From XYD1-FULL-44-32 sp964433715 (GTDB lineage: Bacteria; Patescibacteriota; Minisyncoccia; Phycocordibacterales; XYD1-FULL-46-19), in contig CAYSSL010000019.1 in NCBI GenBank assembly GCA_964433715.1, positions 1-11,344 of the forward strand: a stretch of DNA of 11,344 bases, in the 5' to 3' direction. Within the stretch, counting starts at the first letter, position 1; each line of letters opens with the position of its first letter. Positions 5,678 through 11,344 of the stretch are shown here, piece by piece. The translations under genes were made by a program, and so were the position numbers. The notes under the pieces were generated by a model. It worked only from the letters and a program-made list of their open reading frames with translations, made no database searches and was not told the origin of the DNA.

Positions 5678-6367
5678 TTAGTGTTTATGGTTTGGGCGCA
5701 ATTCCTCTCGACTAACTTGGCCATCTTCAAGATAAATAATCCGATCAGCGGCCTCGGCATATTCTAGCTCGTGAGTCACCATCACGATCGTCTGTCCTTC
5801 ACTATGTAAACGACTCATAACTTCAAGTACCGCCTGTCCTGAAACACTATCCAAGTTTGCCGTTGGTTCATCGGCAAAAAGAATATCGGGCTTGTGAGCT
5901 ATCGCCCGCGCAATAGAGACACGCTGTTGTTCACCACCAGATAGCTGACTAGGTCGATTATCATGACGATGAGACAAACCAACAGCATCTAGAGCTTCAC
6001 TGGCCATTTTTTTAGCTTCAACTGTTTCAATACCAAGCATCATCAGTGGCACCAAAACATTTTCTATAGCTGAGAGTTCAGGTAAAAGTGCATAATCTTG
6101 AAAAACATAACCCAAGCGATGTAAGCGAAAATCGGTTCTCTCTTTTTCCGAAAAAGAAGAAGTATCTACATTATCTATTATTATATTTCCTCCACTAGGA
6201 CGATCGAGCAAGCTCATTTGATACATCAGGGTTGATTTCCCCGCTCCCGACTTACCCATAATCGCAATAAACTCCCCGCTAGGTACCGACAAATTAACCC
6301 CTTTTAAAACATGGGTAACCACGTCGCCACTTTCATATTTTTTGGTCAGTGATTTAACTTCAATCAT
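5678..6367 (-). CDS. MacB/LolD-type ABC transporter ATPase
   Basis: This is the cytoplasmic ATPase of a MacB-type efflux or export system formed with the permease and adaptor genes directly upstream. The 229 residues carry Walker A GKSGAGKS (38-45), Q-loop Gln90 in VFQDYALLPELSAIENV, signature LSGGEQQ (142-148), Walker B ILFADEP with Glu167, D-loop ANLDS and H-loop His199. The VFQ-YALLP-L-A-ENV segment and the permease neighbour fit the lipoprotein/macrolide (LolD/MacB) subfamily rather than FtsE. The ATG lies nine bases after the permease stop with no Shine-Dalgarno sequence, which suggests cotranscription and possibly translational coupling. The stop is TAA. About 40 bp of unremarkable AT-rich sequence separates it from the tRNA fragments. 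Confidence 0.92.
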   Translation of the reverse strand: MIEVKSLTKKYESGDVVTHVLKGVNLSVPSGEFIAIMGKSGAGKSTLMYQMSLLDRPSGGNIIIDNVDTSSFSEKERTDFRLHRLGYVFQDYALLPELSAIENVLVPLMMLGIETVEAKKMASEALDAVGLSHRHDNRPSQLSGGEQQRVSIARAIAHKPDILFADEPTANLDSVSGQAVLEVMSRLHSEGQTIVMVTHELEYAEAADRIIYLEDGQVSREELRPNHKH

Positions 6368-6376
6368 AAAAAAGTA

Positions 6377-7627
6377 TTAACGTCCTAAAATAGAGTCTAA
6401 TGTATTCTTCTTAATAATTAGCCAAGCTGGAATATAGCCCGCAATTACCGTCGCCACCAGTAATATAAACAAACGAATTACTGTTCCCAATATTGGCGCC
6501 ACCAAAATACCATCGGAAAATGGAAAATCAATCGGGTGAGCAGTGAACCAAGGAACCAAAAAACCGTAGATAATAATAATAGCTAAGCCCGAACCCACCA
6601 AAGCGTAAAACAAAGACTGCATCACATACGACAGTTCAATAGCCAAACCCTCAATACCGATACCTTTTAAAATACCAATGTACTTGCGTCTAGTGATAGC
6701 ATTAACAAAAACGACAATGAAGACAGTAATAGAGGCAACAATAAGACCAATAGAACTGATAATATTACCCAAGAAATTAAAAGTAGAAATAATATCTTCT
6801 AGAGACTGGGGTAAGCCTTCGCGCGAAAGTCTAACGACAGCCGTCTTACCAACTCCACTAGCCAATAGCCCCGACTTAATAGACACGGCCGTATTGGTGT
6901 CTACCGCTACAATAGAGATTTCATTTACATTTAGATTGGTCCGGCCAGCAAAACGCACAAAATCACTTTCGGTCATAAAAGCACGACGAGCAGTTTCATC
7001 CACCTTAGAATCAATCACCCCTTTGACCACATACTCACGTTGACGTTCACCAATCTTTAAACGCACCCGAGTCCCCGGCTTAACATTATCAATCGTGTCA
7101 AAACCCTCACCAAAATCAGGAGCATATTCTTCAAGTAAATTGGCTCCAATCAAAATATAGCCATCATCGTTGGGTGCTAAATATTCACCAGCGATAACAA
7201 ATCGAGATAGTCCAGTCACCGCATCTTCGCGTACTGGATCAATACCGGCAATACGGGTACCCACCTGATCGCGCAAAGCATCCGGATCGCGCCTCACGCG
7301 ATAGTTGGCCTCAATCGTACCACTCTCGGTCATACGAGTGGAAAAACCAGCCACCCCCGGCAAACCAGCTAAAATAGAAATGATGTCGTTGGAACCTTCT
7401 ATATATTCCTCGCCTGTCGGTGTAGAAATAAAAACATCCCCAGTAAACTGATTACGGTAAGCGGTAACTGACCCCTCTATTAGACCAACTAAAATACCTG
7501 TCACCACCACGAGATTCATAAAAGTCAGCATCATCACAAAAGAAATCAAGACTGTCGTCCAAATGGAAGAATGCCGAATCTGACGGAAACCGAGAAACCA
7601 TGCGACTTTTAAAATTTTTAGATTCAT
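6377..7627 (-). CDS. MacB-type ABC transporter permease (FtsX-like domain)
   Basis: This is the membrane component of the three-gene MacA/MacB-like exporter. The 416-residue protein has the four-helix plan of this superfamily: TM1 (about 22-50), a large extracytoplasmic domain (about 51-280), then TM2 (282-312), TM3 (332-362) and TM4 (376-405). TRRKYIGILKGIG (312-324), the cytoplasmic stretch after TM2 that couples to the ATPase, and the terminal IPAWLIIKKNTLDSILGR are conserved family features. The ATPase is a separate protein, unlike fused E. coli MacB. The gene starts three bases after the adaptor stop. No TolC-like outer-membrane gene is nearby, which fits export across a single membrane. 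The substrate cannot be told from sequence. Confidence 0.9.
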   Translation of the reverse strand: MNLKILKVAWFLGFRQIRHSSIWTTVLISFVMMLTFMNLVVVTGILVGLIEGSVTAYRNQFTGDVFISTPTGEEYIEGSNDIISILAGLPGVAGFSTRMTESGTIEANYRVRRDPDALRDQVGTRIAGIDPVREDAVTGLSRFVIAGEYLAPNDDGYILIGANLLEEYAPDFGEGFDTIDNVKPGTRVRLKIGERQREYVVKGVIDSKVDETARRAFMTESDFVRFAGRTNLNVNEISIVAVDTNTAVSIKSGLLASGVGKTAVVRLSREGLPQSLEDIISTFNFLGNIISSIGLIVASITVFIVVFVNAITRRKYIGILKGIGIEGLAIELSYVMQSLFYALVGSGLAIIIIYGFLVPWFTAHPIDFPFSDGILVAPILGTVIRLFILLVATVIAGYIPAWLIIKKNTLDSILGR

Positions 7628-7630
7628 TTT

Positions 7631-9094
7631 CTAGTCGGCTATCAATACCTCATCACCGACCGCCAAACCAGCCCTAATTTCTACCGAACCATCACTGCCA
7701 CGCAAACCCAAAACCACTTCGGCTTCTTTAGTTGATCTTCCTTTAGTGTCAGTTTTTACAACATAGGGAGTACCATTAGTACGATAGCGAATGGCGCGCG
7801 CTGGAATAGCTAAGACTCCTTTCTTTTCGGCCGTATAAATAGTAGATTCAGCCGTCATACCAGAGGCAATTTGGTCATTGTCGGCATCAAAGGCAAGGCG
7901 AGCTTCATAGACCGGCACACCGTCAACAATAGTTTCAGACCGATTGACTGAAACTACACTGCCAGCAATTTTTACCTCATCACCAAAAGCATCTAAAACA
8001 ATATCGGCTCGATCGCCAACCTTTACCTTTATACTATCAACTTCTGGTAAATCAATTTCTACTCCTAGTCTCCCTTCTGAAATAAGGGAGACGGCAATCT
8101 CGCCAGAATTAGCGGCTTCACCGGGGTCCACCGATACCGCTGTGACAGTGCCAGCAAACGGAGCAGATAAAATTCTCTCACCAATCTGCGCCCGTATTTC
8201 ATCAGCTGCGGCTCGCGCCTTTTCTAGTTGAGCGGAAACAATAGAGTAGCCAGCTTGACCATCACGCAAAGCGGCCCGCGCTTCTTCTAAAGCACGAGAA
8301 CGAGTTCGTTTTGCTTCTTCAAAAGCATTTTGGTTGGCTAAATAATCAGTACTTTTTTTATTTGGCACCTGTACATACCAAGTGGTGTCATTATAATCGT
8401 CTAAATCGTCAGGAAGACTAATAAAAAGACCGTGAGTACCCAAAGGGGTAGCACTAGTTTTACTAATATTAGTTGGCCCAGAACGTTCTAAGCCAAAAGT
8501 CATTATGTCAAAATAAATAGAAATATCGTTACGGCGAGAAATTCTTATTTTATATTCACCCTCTGGACCATCATATAAGCCAGTAATTACCGGCGGTGTT
8601 TGGGTGTAGCTATCGCGGTCGGGCTCAGCTTCCAGACCTTCCGACAATAAATTGTAATAGGCATTGTCTACCAAGGTGTTTTGCTCCTGTTCAATTTGTT
8701 TTAAGTTTATGGAAGTATTTGAAGCCTCTACCGTCTTAATCTTTACCTCTGCCTCCGCCGATCTAAGCTGAGCTGGTAAAATCCCAAGATCAAGTATAGC
8801 CAACTGTTGTCCAGCTCTTACTACATCTCCTTCTTTAACCAACACCGAGCGAACCGTACCAGATACCGGAAAACCTAAATCTGAGACAATATCAGCTTCC
8901 ACGCGACCGGCAATTTTTACTGTCTCTTTAATATCTTGTCTTTGTACCTTTACTACTTCCCCACCTCCGTTGCCACTAAAAATAAAGAAAATAACAGCCA
9001 CAATAACAGCCAAAGTGACAACTGCCGCCACTATCGTGTTGCGCCGTGAAGCTAGGGTTAAATCTCTGACTTTGTTAAATATTTTTTTTAGCAT
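7631..9094 (-). CDS. MacA/HlyD-type periplasmic adaptor with an inserted beta-rich domain
   Basis: This is the membrane-anchored adaptor of the exporter encoded downstream. Its 487 residues comprise a membrane anchor (about 20-40), the first half of the biotinyl-lipoyl-like domain (about 70-102, with GFPVSGTVRSVLVKEGDVVRA), a helical hairpin (about 105-155 and 253-306), the second lipoyl half (308-340, with SAPFAGTVTAVSVDPGE), a beta-barrel (about 341-425) and a C-terminal membrane-proximal domain to 487. The hairpin tip is replaced by roughly 90 mostly non-helical residues (about 160-252), with PPVITGLYDGPEGEYKI and PLGTHGLFISLPD. I recognise this insertion from CPR homologues; its role is unknown. 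The upstream context is a TATTTT six bases before the ATG, a weak -10 match. The promoter region runs into the assembly gap, so control elements could be missing. Confidence 0.88.
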   Translation of the reverse strand: MLKKIFNKVRDLTLASRRNTIVAAVVTLAVIVAVIFFIFSGNGGGEVVKVQRQDIKETVKIAGRVEADIVSDLGFPVSGTVRSVLVKEGDVVRAGQQLAILDLGILPAQLRSAEAEVKIKTVEASNTSINLKQIEQEQNTLVDNAYYNLLSEGLEAEPDRDSYTQTPPVITGLYDGPEGEYKIRISRRNDISIYFDIMTFGLERSGPTNISKTSATPLGTHGLFISLPDDLDDYNDTTWYVQVPNKKSTDYLANQNAFEEAKRTRSRALEEARAALRDGQAGYSIVSAQLEKARAAADEIRAQIGERILSAPFAGTVTAVSVDPGEAANSGEIAVSLISEGRLGVEIDLPEVDSIKVKVGDRADIVLDAFGDEVKIAGSVVSVNRSETIVDGVPVYEARLAFDADNDQIASGMTAESTIYTAEKKGVLAIPARAIRYRTNGTPYVVKTDTKGRSTKEAEVVLGLRGSDGSVEIRAGLAVGDEVLIAD

Positions 9095-9106
9095 ACCAAT
9101 AAAATA
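9094..9106 (-). promoter_or_regulatory. Weak -10-like TATTTT six bases before the adaptor ATG
   Basis: TATTTT (9101-9106, four of six to consensus, with T1, A2 and T6 kept) has the same spacing as at the other genes. It is the weakest member of the set and lies in AT-rich sequence. Confidence 0.25.
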
Positions 9107-9122
9107 ATGACGACTAAATAAC

Positions 9123-9142
9123 CTGAGCCAATGATCGGGATT
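9123..9142 (-). repeat. Copy of the tRNA-Thr(GGT) 3' end at the left side of the gap
   Basis: These 20 bases are identical to 9243-9262. They cover the tRNA 3' end from within the T-loop through the discriminator, plus three bases beyond. They are either part of a second tRNA-Thr gene or a contig overlap that was not merged. Confidence 0.85.
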
Positions 9143-9242
9143 NNNNNNNNNNNNNNNNNNNNNNNNNNNNNNNNNNNNNNNNNNNNNNNNNNNNNNNNNN
9201 NNNNNNNNNNNNNNNNNNNNNNNNNNNNNNNNNNNNNNNNNN
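9143..9242. other. Assembly gap (exactly 100 N)
   Basis: This is a run of exactly 100 N, probably a placeholder rather than a measured size. It is flanked by the same 20 bases on both sides. Confidence 0.97.
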
Positions 9243-9245
9243 CTG

Positions 9246-9318
9246 AGCCAATGATCGGGATTGAACCGATGACCTCTCCCTTACCATGGGAGTGCTCTAC
9301 CAGCTGAGCTACATTGGC
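9246..9318 (-). tRNA. tRNA-Thr (anticodon GGT)
   Basis: This is a complete 73-nt cloverleaf. Acceptor GCCAATG pairs with CATTGGC, D-arm GCTC/GAGC encloses AGCTGGTA, anticodon stem CTCCC/GGGAG encloses ATGGTAA (anticodon GGT, reading ACC and ACT), and T-arm ATCGG/CCGAT encloses TTCAATC. The discriminator is T and CCA is not encoded, as in the other tRNA-Thr here. A good promoter lies upstream. Confidence 0.96.
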
Positions 9319-9339
9319 CAAAATTAAAACGATTTTGCT

Positions 9340-9368
9340 ATTTTAATATATTTTCAGGCTTTTTTCAA
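9340..9368 (-). promoter_or_regulatory. Promoter of tRNA-Thr(GGT)
   Basis: On the minus strand, TTGAAA (9363-9368) and TAAAAT (9340-9345) are separated by exactly 17 bp. Each matches consensus at five of six positions. The tRNA begins 21 bases after the -10. This is the best two-box promoter in the window. Confidence 0.65.
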
Positions 9369-9382
9369 TACAGGAAAAAAGC
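9358..9382. terminator. AT-rich hairpin between the 85-residue gene and tRNA-Thr(GGT)
   Basis: GCTTTTTTC and GAAAAAAGC form a perfect 9-bp stem around a 7-nt loop. It may act as a weak terminator for the upstream gene pair, although no T-run follows the stem. It overlaps the -35 of the tRNA promoter. Confidence 0.3.
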
Positions 9383-9419
9383 TCTATTTAACATAGATGG
9401 TTGGTTATTTTAAGAAATA

Positions 9420-9677
9420 TCAATCATCCTTTCTTCTCCCCCACTGCCACCTAGGGCGTTCACCATATTTATAGGCAATCTGAACAAAGATTATGGTCAA
9501 CAAACTAAACGGTAAAATAAACGAGAAAATCCAATCACGAATAGTAAACATCTCCGGAGCGGTATAAGCAAAAGACAAAATAGCTAAAACATATATAGCC
9601 GTAACCAACCAACCCTCCCAAGTAACTGGGTACCACCCCCAACCATATAGTTTTCTTTTAAACCAAATTTTTTTCAT
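9420..9677 (-). CDS. Small membrane protein (85 residues), unknown function
   Basis: The protein has a basic, aromatic N-terminus (MKKIWFKRKLYGWGWYPVTW, 1-20), two hydrophobic segments (about 23-38 and 48-67) and a polar tail ending RWQWGRRKDD. YGWGWYPVTWEGW is a pattern I have seen in small uncharacterised bacterial membrane proteins; I know of no function. I chose this ATG because the motif follows it directly and it lies four bases after the stop of the upstream gene. An in-frame TTG further upstream would run back into that gene. It is probably cotranscribed with the 184-residue protein. The stop is TGA, the only TGA stop I checked here, consistent with RF2 being present. Confidence 0.8.
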   Translation of the reverse strand: MKKIWFKRKLYGWGWYPVTWEGWLVTAIYVLAILSFAYTAPEMFTIRDWIFSFILPFSLLTIIFVQIAYKYGERPRWQWGRRKDD

Positions 9678-9681
9678 ATTT

Positions 9682-10236
9682 TTATATTGACCACAAATCA
9701 CCAATAACACCAAAGGATAATTCTTTTTCTACAGTTGGCACAGCCGCCATAGGCTCATCAGGAAGTCGATCAAGAATAAAAACCTTTATCCGATCAGCCA
9801 CCACAGATATTTTATTGATTTTAATTCGGTCACCTAAAAGTATTTCATCCATCTGTTGATACTTATCACCCTCTTGCTTAAAGAGTACGAGATAAACAAA
9901 AGTACCACTACCGCCAGTATTGACAGCAATCGGCGCTACAATATATTCACGACCTTGGGGTGAAAATTTAACAACAAAATCTTTAATATACACCACGCTG
10001 CCCTTATTTTCGTCCACCTCATAATCAACCATATCGCCCTTTAAAACAACTTGAGCCGCTACGCCCGGAACACTGAAATTTTGCCCCAAGAGGGCGGCGG
10101 AGGGGTCAAGAGAAGGACTAATATCAGATTCAGACTGATCCAGATCTCTTATAGGTAAGACCTCGTGGCGGTTAAAATAATAAAAACCAACAACAATAAG
10201 AAAGATTAAAACCAAACCAGCAAGAATTTTATTCAT
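9682..10236 (-). CDS. Membrane-anchored protein with C-terminal GDRI-EPM motif, unknown function
   Basis: This 184-residue protein has one N-terminal hydrophobic segment (about 4-21) and an exported soluble domain. The C-terminal part contains TFVYLVLFKQ, LLGDRIKINKI, and DRLPDEPMAAVPTVEKE. The pattern GDRI, then a beta strand, then DR-P-EPM---PTV recurs in uncharacterised exported bacterial proteins and lipoproteins. There is no lipobox cysteine here. The function is unknown. I chose the ATG at 10236 rather than an upstream in-frame codon because the hydrophobic anchor starts there. An extended -10 (TGCTACAAT) ends six bases before this ATG. It is transcribed away from the plus-strand gene at 10308, from a 71-bp shared region. 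Confidence 0.8.
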   Translation of the reverse strand: MNKILAGLVLIFLIVVGFYYFNRHEVLPIRDLDQSESDISPSLDPSAALLGQNFSVPGVAAQVVLKGDMVDYEVDENKGSVVYIKDFVVKFSPQGREYIVAPIAVNTGGSGTFVYLVLFKQEGDKYQQMDEILLGDRIKINKISVVADRIKVFILDRLPDEPMAAVPTVEKELSFGVIGDLWSI

Positions 10237-10251
10237 AAACCGATTGTAGCA
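10236..10251 (-). promoter_or_regulatory. Extended -10 six bases before the 184-residue gene ATG
   Basis: TGC-TACAAT (10243-10251), then six bases, then ATG. This has the extended -10 form TGn and the same spacing as at prfB, predicting a leaderless transcript. Confidence 0.5.
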
Positions 10252-10292
10252 CAATCGACAGCAAGTAAAAATTCGGTTTGAGTTATAAAAAA

Positions 10293-10308
10293 TGTTATAA
10301 TTCGGCCA
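10293..10308 (+). promoter_or_regulatory. Extended -10 six bases before the 74-residue gene ATG
   Basis: TGT-TATAAT (10293-10301) is a perfect extended -10, followed by six bases and the ATG. It is the strongest example of the leaderless arrangement in the window. Confidence 0.6.
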
Positions 10309-10532
10309 TGTCAAAAACTAATATCGGCGAGTTCATACCGTATCTCGCAAAAAATATGACGGTAGTGGTTGGCCTAGTTTTAGTTTGGCGAGGTGTTTGG
10401 TATATATTAGACGGTTTAGATTTTATCTTTCTAAGTGGCAACCACTTTATCTCTGGCATTTTGGGTGTAATTTTGGGTTTACTCTTACTGTACATACCAG
10501 ACAAAGACCTAAAAGAGATCCAGAAACTCTAA
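10308..10532 (+). CDS. Small two-helix membrane protein (74 residues), unknown function
   Basis: This is the only convincing protein gene on the plus strand. It has two hydrophobic segments (about 17-34 and 47-63) and a short charged tail, YIPDKDLKEIQKL. GLVLVWRGVWYILDGLDF and the IPD-DLKEI-KL ending resemble small uncharacterised membrane proteins seen in CPR genomes. The function is unknown. I chose the ATG at 10308 because a perfect TATAAT lies six bases before it. The in-frame TTG at 10278 would translate through that promoter. It converges on the MFS gene, with 49 bp between their stops. Confidence 0.8.
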   Translation: MSKTNIGEFIPYLAKNMTVVVGLVLVWRGVWYILDGLDFIFLSGNHFISGILGVILGLLLLYIPDKDLKEIQKL

Positions 10533-10559
10533 TAAGCCGCAGCGCCGACTGAAGCTTAT
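10532..10559. terminator. Hairpin between convergent genes
   Basis: ATAAGC and GCTTAT form a 6-bp stem around a 16-nt GC-rich interior with a possible inner CAG/CTG pairing. It lies between two converging stop codons. There is no clear T-run, so a terminator role is tentative. Confidence 0.3.
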
Positions 10560-10581
10560 CTTGCCAACCTAAGTTGTAAAA

Positions 10582-11157
10582 TTAGGCCGATTTTTCTTTG
10601 TCCAACAAAATTTGAGCTTGATAGACAGTGGCAAAAACCTGAATAGTACCCATTATTAAAAACAAGACGGTAAACGAGAAGAAATTAACAATCATTCCGC
10701 CTAAAACAATAGACAAAGCGGTAATCATCTTGGTCTGCCCATCGGCCAATCCCCAAATATAACCATCGTTTGATTCATCTGAATATTTATCATAAAGCGC
10801 CATCCAAGTCGGGTTACATAAAGCCAAGGCAATACCAAGACCCGCTTGAACCAAAAATAGATGTAAAGGATTTTGAACAAAAATATAACTAAAAGTAAAT
10901 ATAGCAGTTAAAGCATAGCCGGCGACCATTAATTTTTCCTTACTGTATTTGTCGGAAACCTTACCAAAAATAATCACCATAAATCCGGTCACAAAAAGAT
11001 AAATAGCCCAAGCCCAAGTTATTTCTAAAACATCTCCTCCCACTTTAGCGGTAAAAACAGCAAACAGTGGCCCCAACATACCATCGGCAAAGTTCCAAAT
11101 ATTACTACCCATTAAAAGAATTCTCTCTTTGGAGTGCAGTGTAAAATTTCTATTCAT
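10582..11157 (-). CDS. Half-size MFS-like membrane protein (six helices)
   Basis: This protein resembles the N-terminal half of a major facilitator superfamily transporter. The 191 residues carry about six hydrophobic segments (about 14-38, 46-65, 76-94, 98-118, 140-160 and 162-184). MFS motif A appears as GKVSDKYSKEK (65-75) between the second and third, as in full-length members. Full MFS proteins have 12 helices and about 400 residues. The gene ends normally with KEKSA and TAA, and the next bases are intergenic, so I see no second half or frameshift remnant. It may work as a dimer or may not transport at all; the substrate is unknown. An extended -10 (TGTTATATT) lies six bases before the ATG, and a strong terminator lies farther upstream. 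Confidence 0.8.
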   Translation of the reverse strand: MNRNFTLHSKERILLMGSNIWNFADGMLGPLFAVFTAKVGGDVLEITWAWAIYLFVTGFMVIIFGKVSDKYSKEKLMVAGYALTAIFTFSYIFVQNPLHLFLVQAGLGIALALCNPTWMALYDKYSDESNDGYIWGLADGQTKMITALSIVLGGMIVNFFSFTVLFLIMGTIQVFATVYQAQILLDKEKSA

Positions 11158-11172
11158 ATTTAAAATATAACA
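11157..11172 (-). promoter_or_regulatory. Extended -10 six bases before the MFS gene ATG
   Basis: TGT-TATATT (11164-11172), then six bases, then ATG. A TTGAGA lies 19 bp farther upstream, which is long for a -35 spacing. Confidence 0.45.
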
Positions 11173-11191
11173 AATTTAAATCAAAAAATCT

Positions 11192-11235
11192 CAAACCAGT
11201 AAAAAATCGCCTAACGGCGATTTTTTACTGGTTTG
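11192..11235. terminator. Perfect bidirectional rho-independent terminator
   Basis: Two 20-base arms (11192-11211 and 11216-11235) pair perfectly around TAAC. The core TCGCC/GGCGA is flanked by A6 and T6, so the hairpin can work in both directions. It lies 21 bases after the stop of the partial gene at the right edge and 34 bases upstream of the MFS ATG. Confidence 0.85.
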
Positions 11236-11256
11236 TTGCGGGAGCCGGACACTTCG

Positions 11257-11344
11257 TTATCTCACCTCTGGGAAACCCTGCTCCTCCGCTAAAGCTTCAG
11301 CGACACGCGGACGGTTTTCCCAATCCTTCCTCCACGGGAGACCA
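11257..11344 (-). CDS. C-terminal end of an unidentified protein, cut by the window edge
   Basis: An open frame enters from the right edge and ends in TAA at 11257-11259. Its 28 residues (GLPWRKDWENRPRVAEALAE, then EQGFPEVR) look protein-like, with a probable helix RVAEALAEEQ. A terminator follows 21 bases later, supporting a real gene end. The family cannot be recognised from so little sequence. A stop-free stretch this short is not rare by chance. Confidence 0.5.
   Translation of the reverse strand, partial: GLPWRKDWENRPRVAEALAEEQGFPEVR

Noticed and set aside
9088..9321. Open reading frame starting MANVAQLVEHSHGKGEVIGS
   Set aside because: It is a translation of tRNA-Thr(GGT) continued through the N gap. 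This kind of sequence is a common false gene call over tRNAs.
331..11157. UGA recoded to glycine (code 25)
   Set aside because: RF2 is present, one gene ends in TGA, and all conserved proteins translate cleanly with the standard bacterial code.
11257..11325. Inverted repeats (TGGGAAA/TTTCCCA and TCCGC/GCGGA) at the right edge, resembling an RNA or another palindromic element
   Set aside because: One frame through them is open and protein-like and ends just before a terminator, so the end of a protein gene is the simpler reading.

Overview
The window looks like a piece of a metagenome-assembled genome from the Candidate Phyla Radiation (Patescibacteria), most likely a Parcubacteria-type bacterium. 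This is inferred from the gene set rather than from a marker gene. The proteins are short and AT-leaning. They include a CPR-style MacA adaptor with a beta-rich insertion, a Gmad2-type membrane-anchored protein, a tiny GIY-YIG nuclease, a six-helix half-size MFS protein and small membrane proteins. The assembly contains a gap of exactly 100 N. TGA is a normal stop here: an RF2 gene is present and one small gene ends in TGA. That argues against the UGA-glycine code of Gracilibacteria and Absconditabacteria.

Almost everything is on the minus strand, so it reads from right to left. At the right edge is the C-terminus of an unidentified protein, closed by a perfect 20-bp bidirectional terminator. 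Next come a half-size MFS protein, a convergent 74-residue membrane protein on the plus strand, a divergent anchored 184-residue protein, an 85-residue membrane protein and tRNA-Thr(GGT). After the assembly gap there is a three-gene MacA / MacB-type permease / ATPase export operon. Then follows a short, dense region: two broken tRNA-Thr 5' fragments carrying GC-rich palindromes, a GIY-YIG nuclease gene and an intact tRNA-Thr(CGT). A core block follows: Gmad2 protein, prfB (RF2), ftsE, ftsX and pyrG. Positions 1-330 hold no credible protein gene. They contain a GC-rich structured stretch with its own promoter and terminator, probably a non-coding RNA of unidentified class.

The most unusual part is 5132-5638. 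The GIY-YIG gene lies between direct repeats of the first 26 nt of tRNA-Thr(CGT), as expected for an element inserted at a tRNA gene. The upstream repeat, and a second fragment beyond it, are themselves interrupted by three hairpin-forming palindromes placed exactly in the D-arm region. The tRNA's likely -10 box overlaps the end of the nuclease gene.

A second pattern runs through the whole window. Many genes have a -10-like hexamer exactly six bases before the ATG and no Shine-Dalgarno sequence. This suggests that leaderless transcription is common in this organism.
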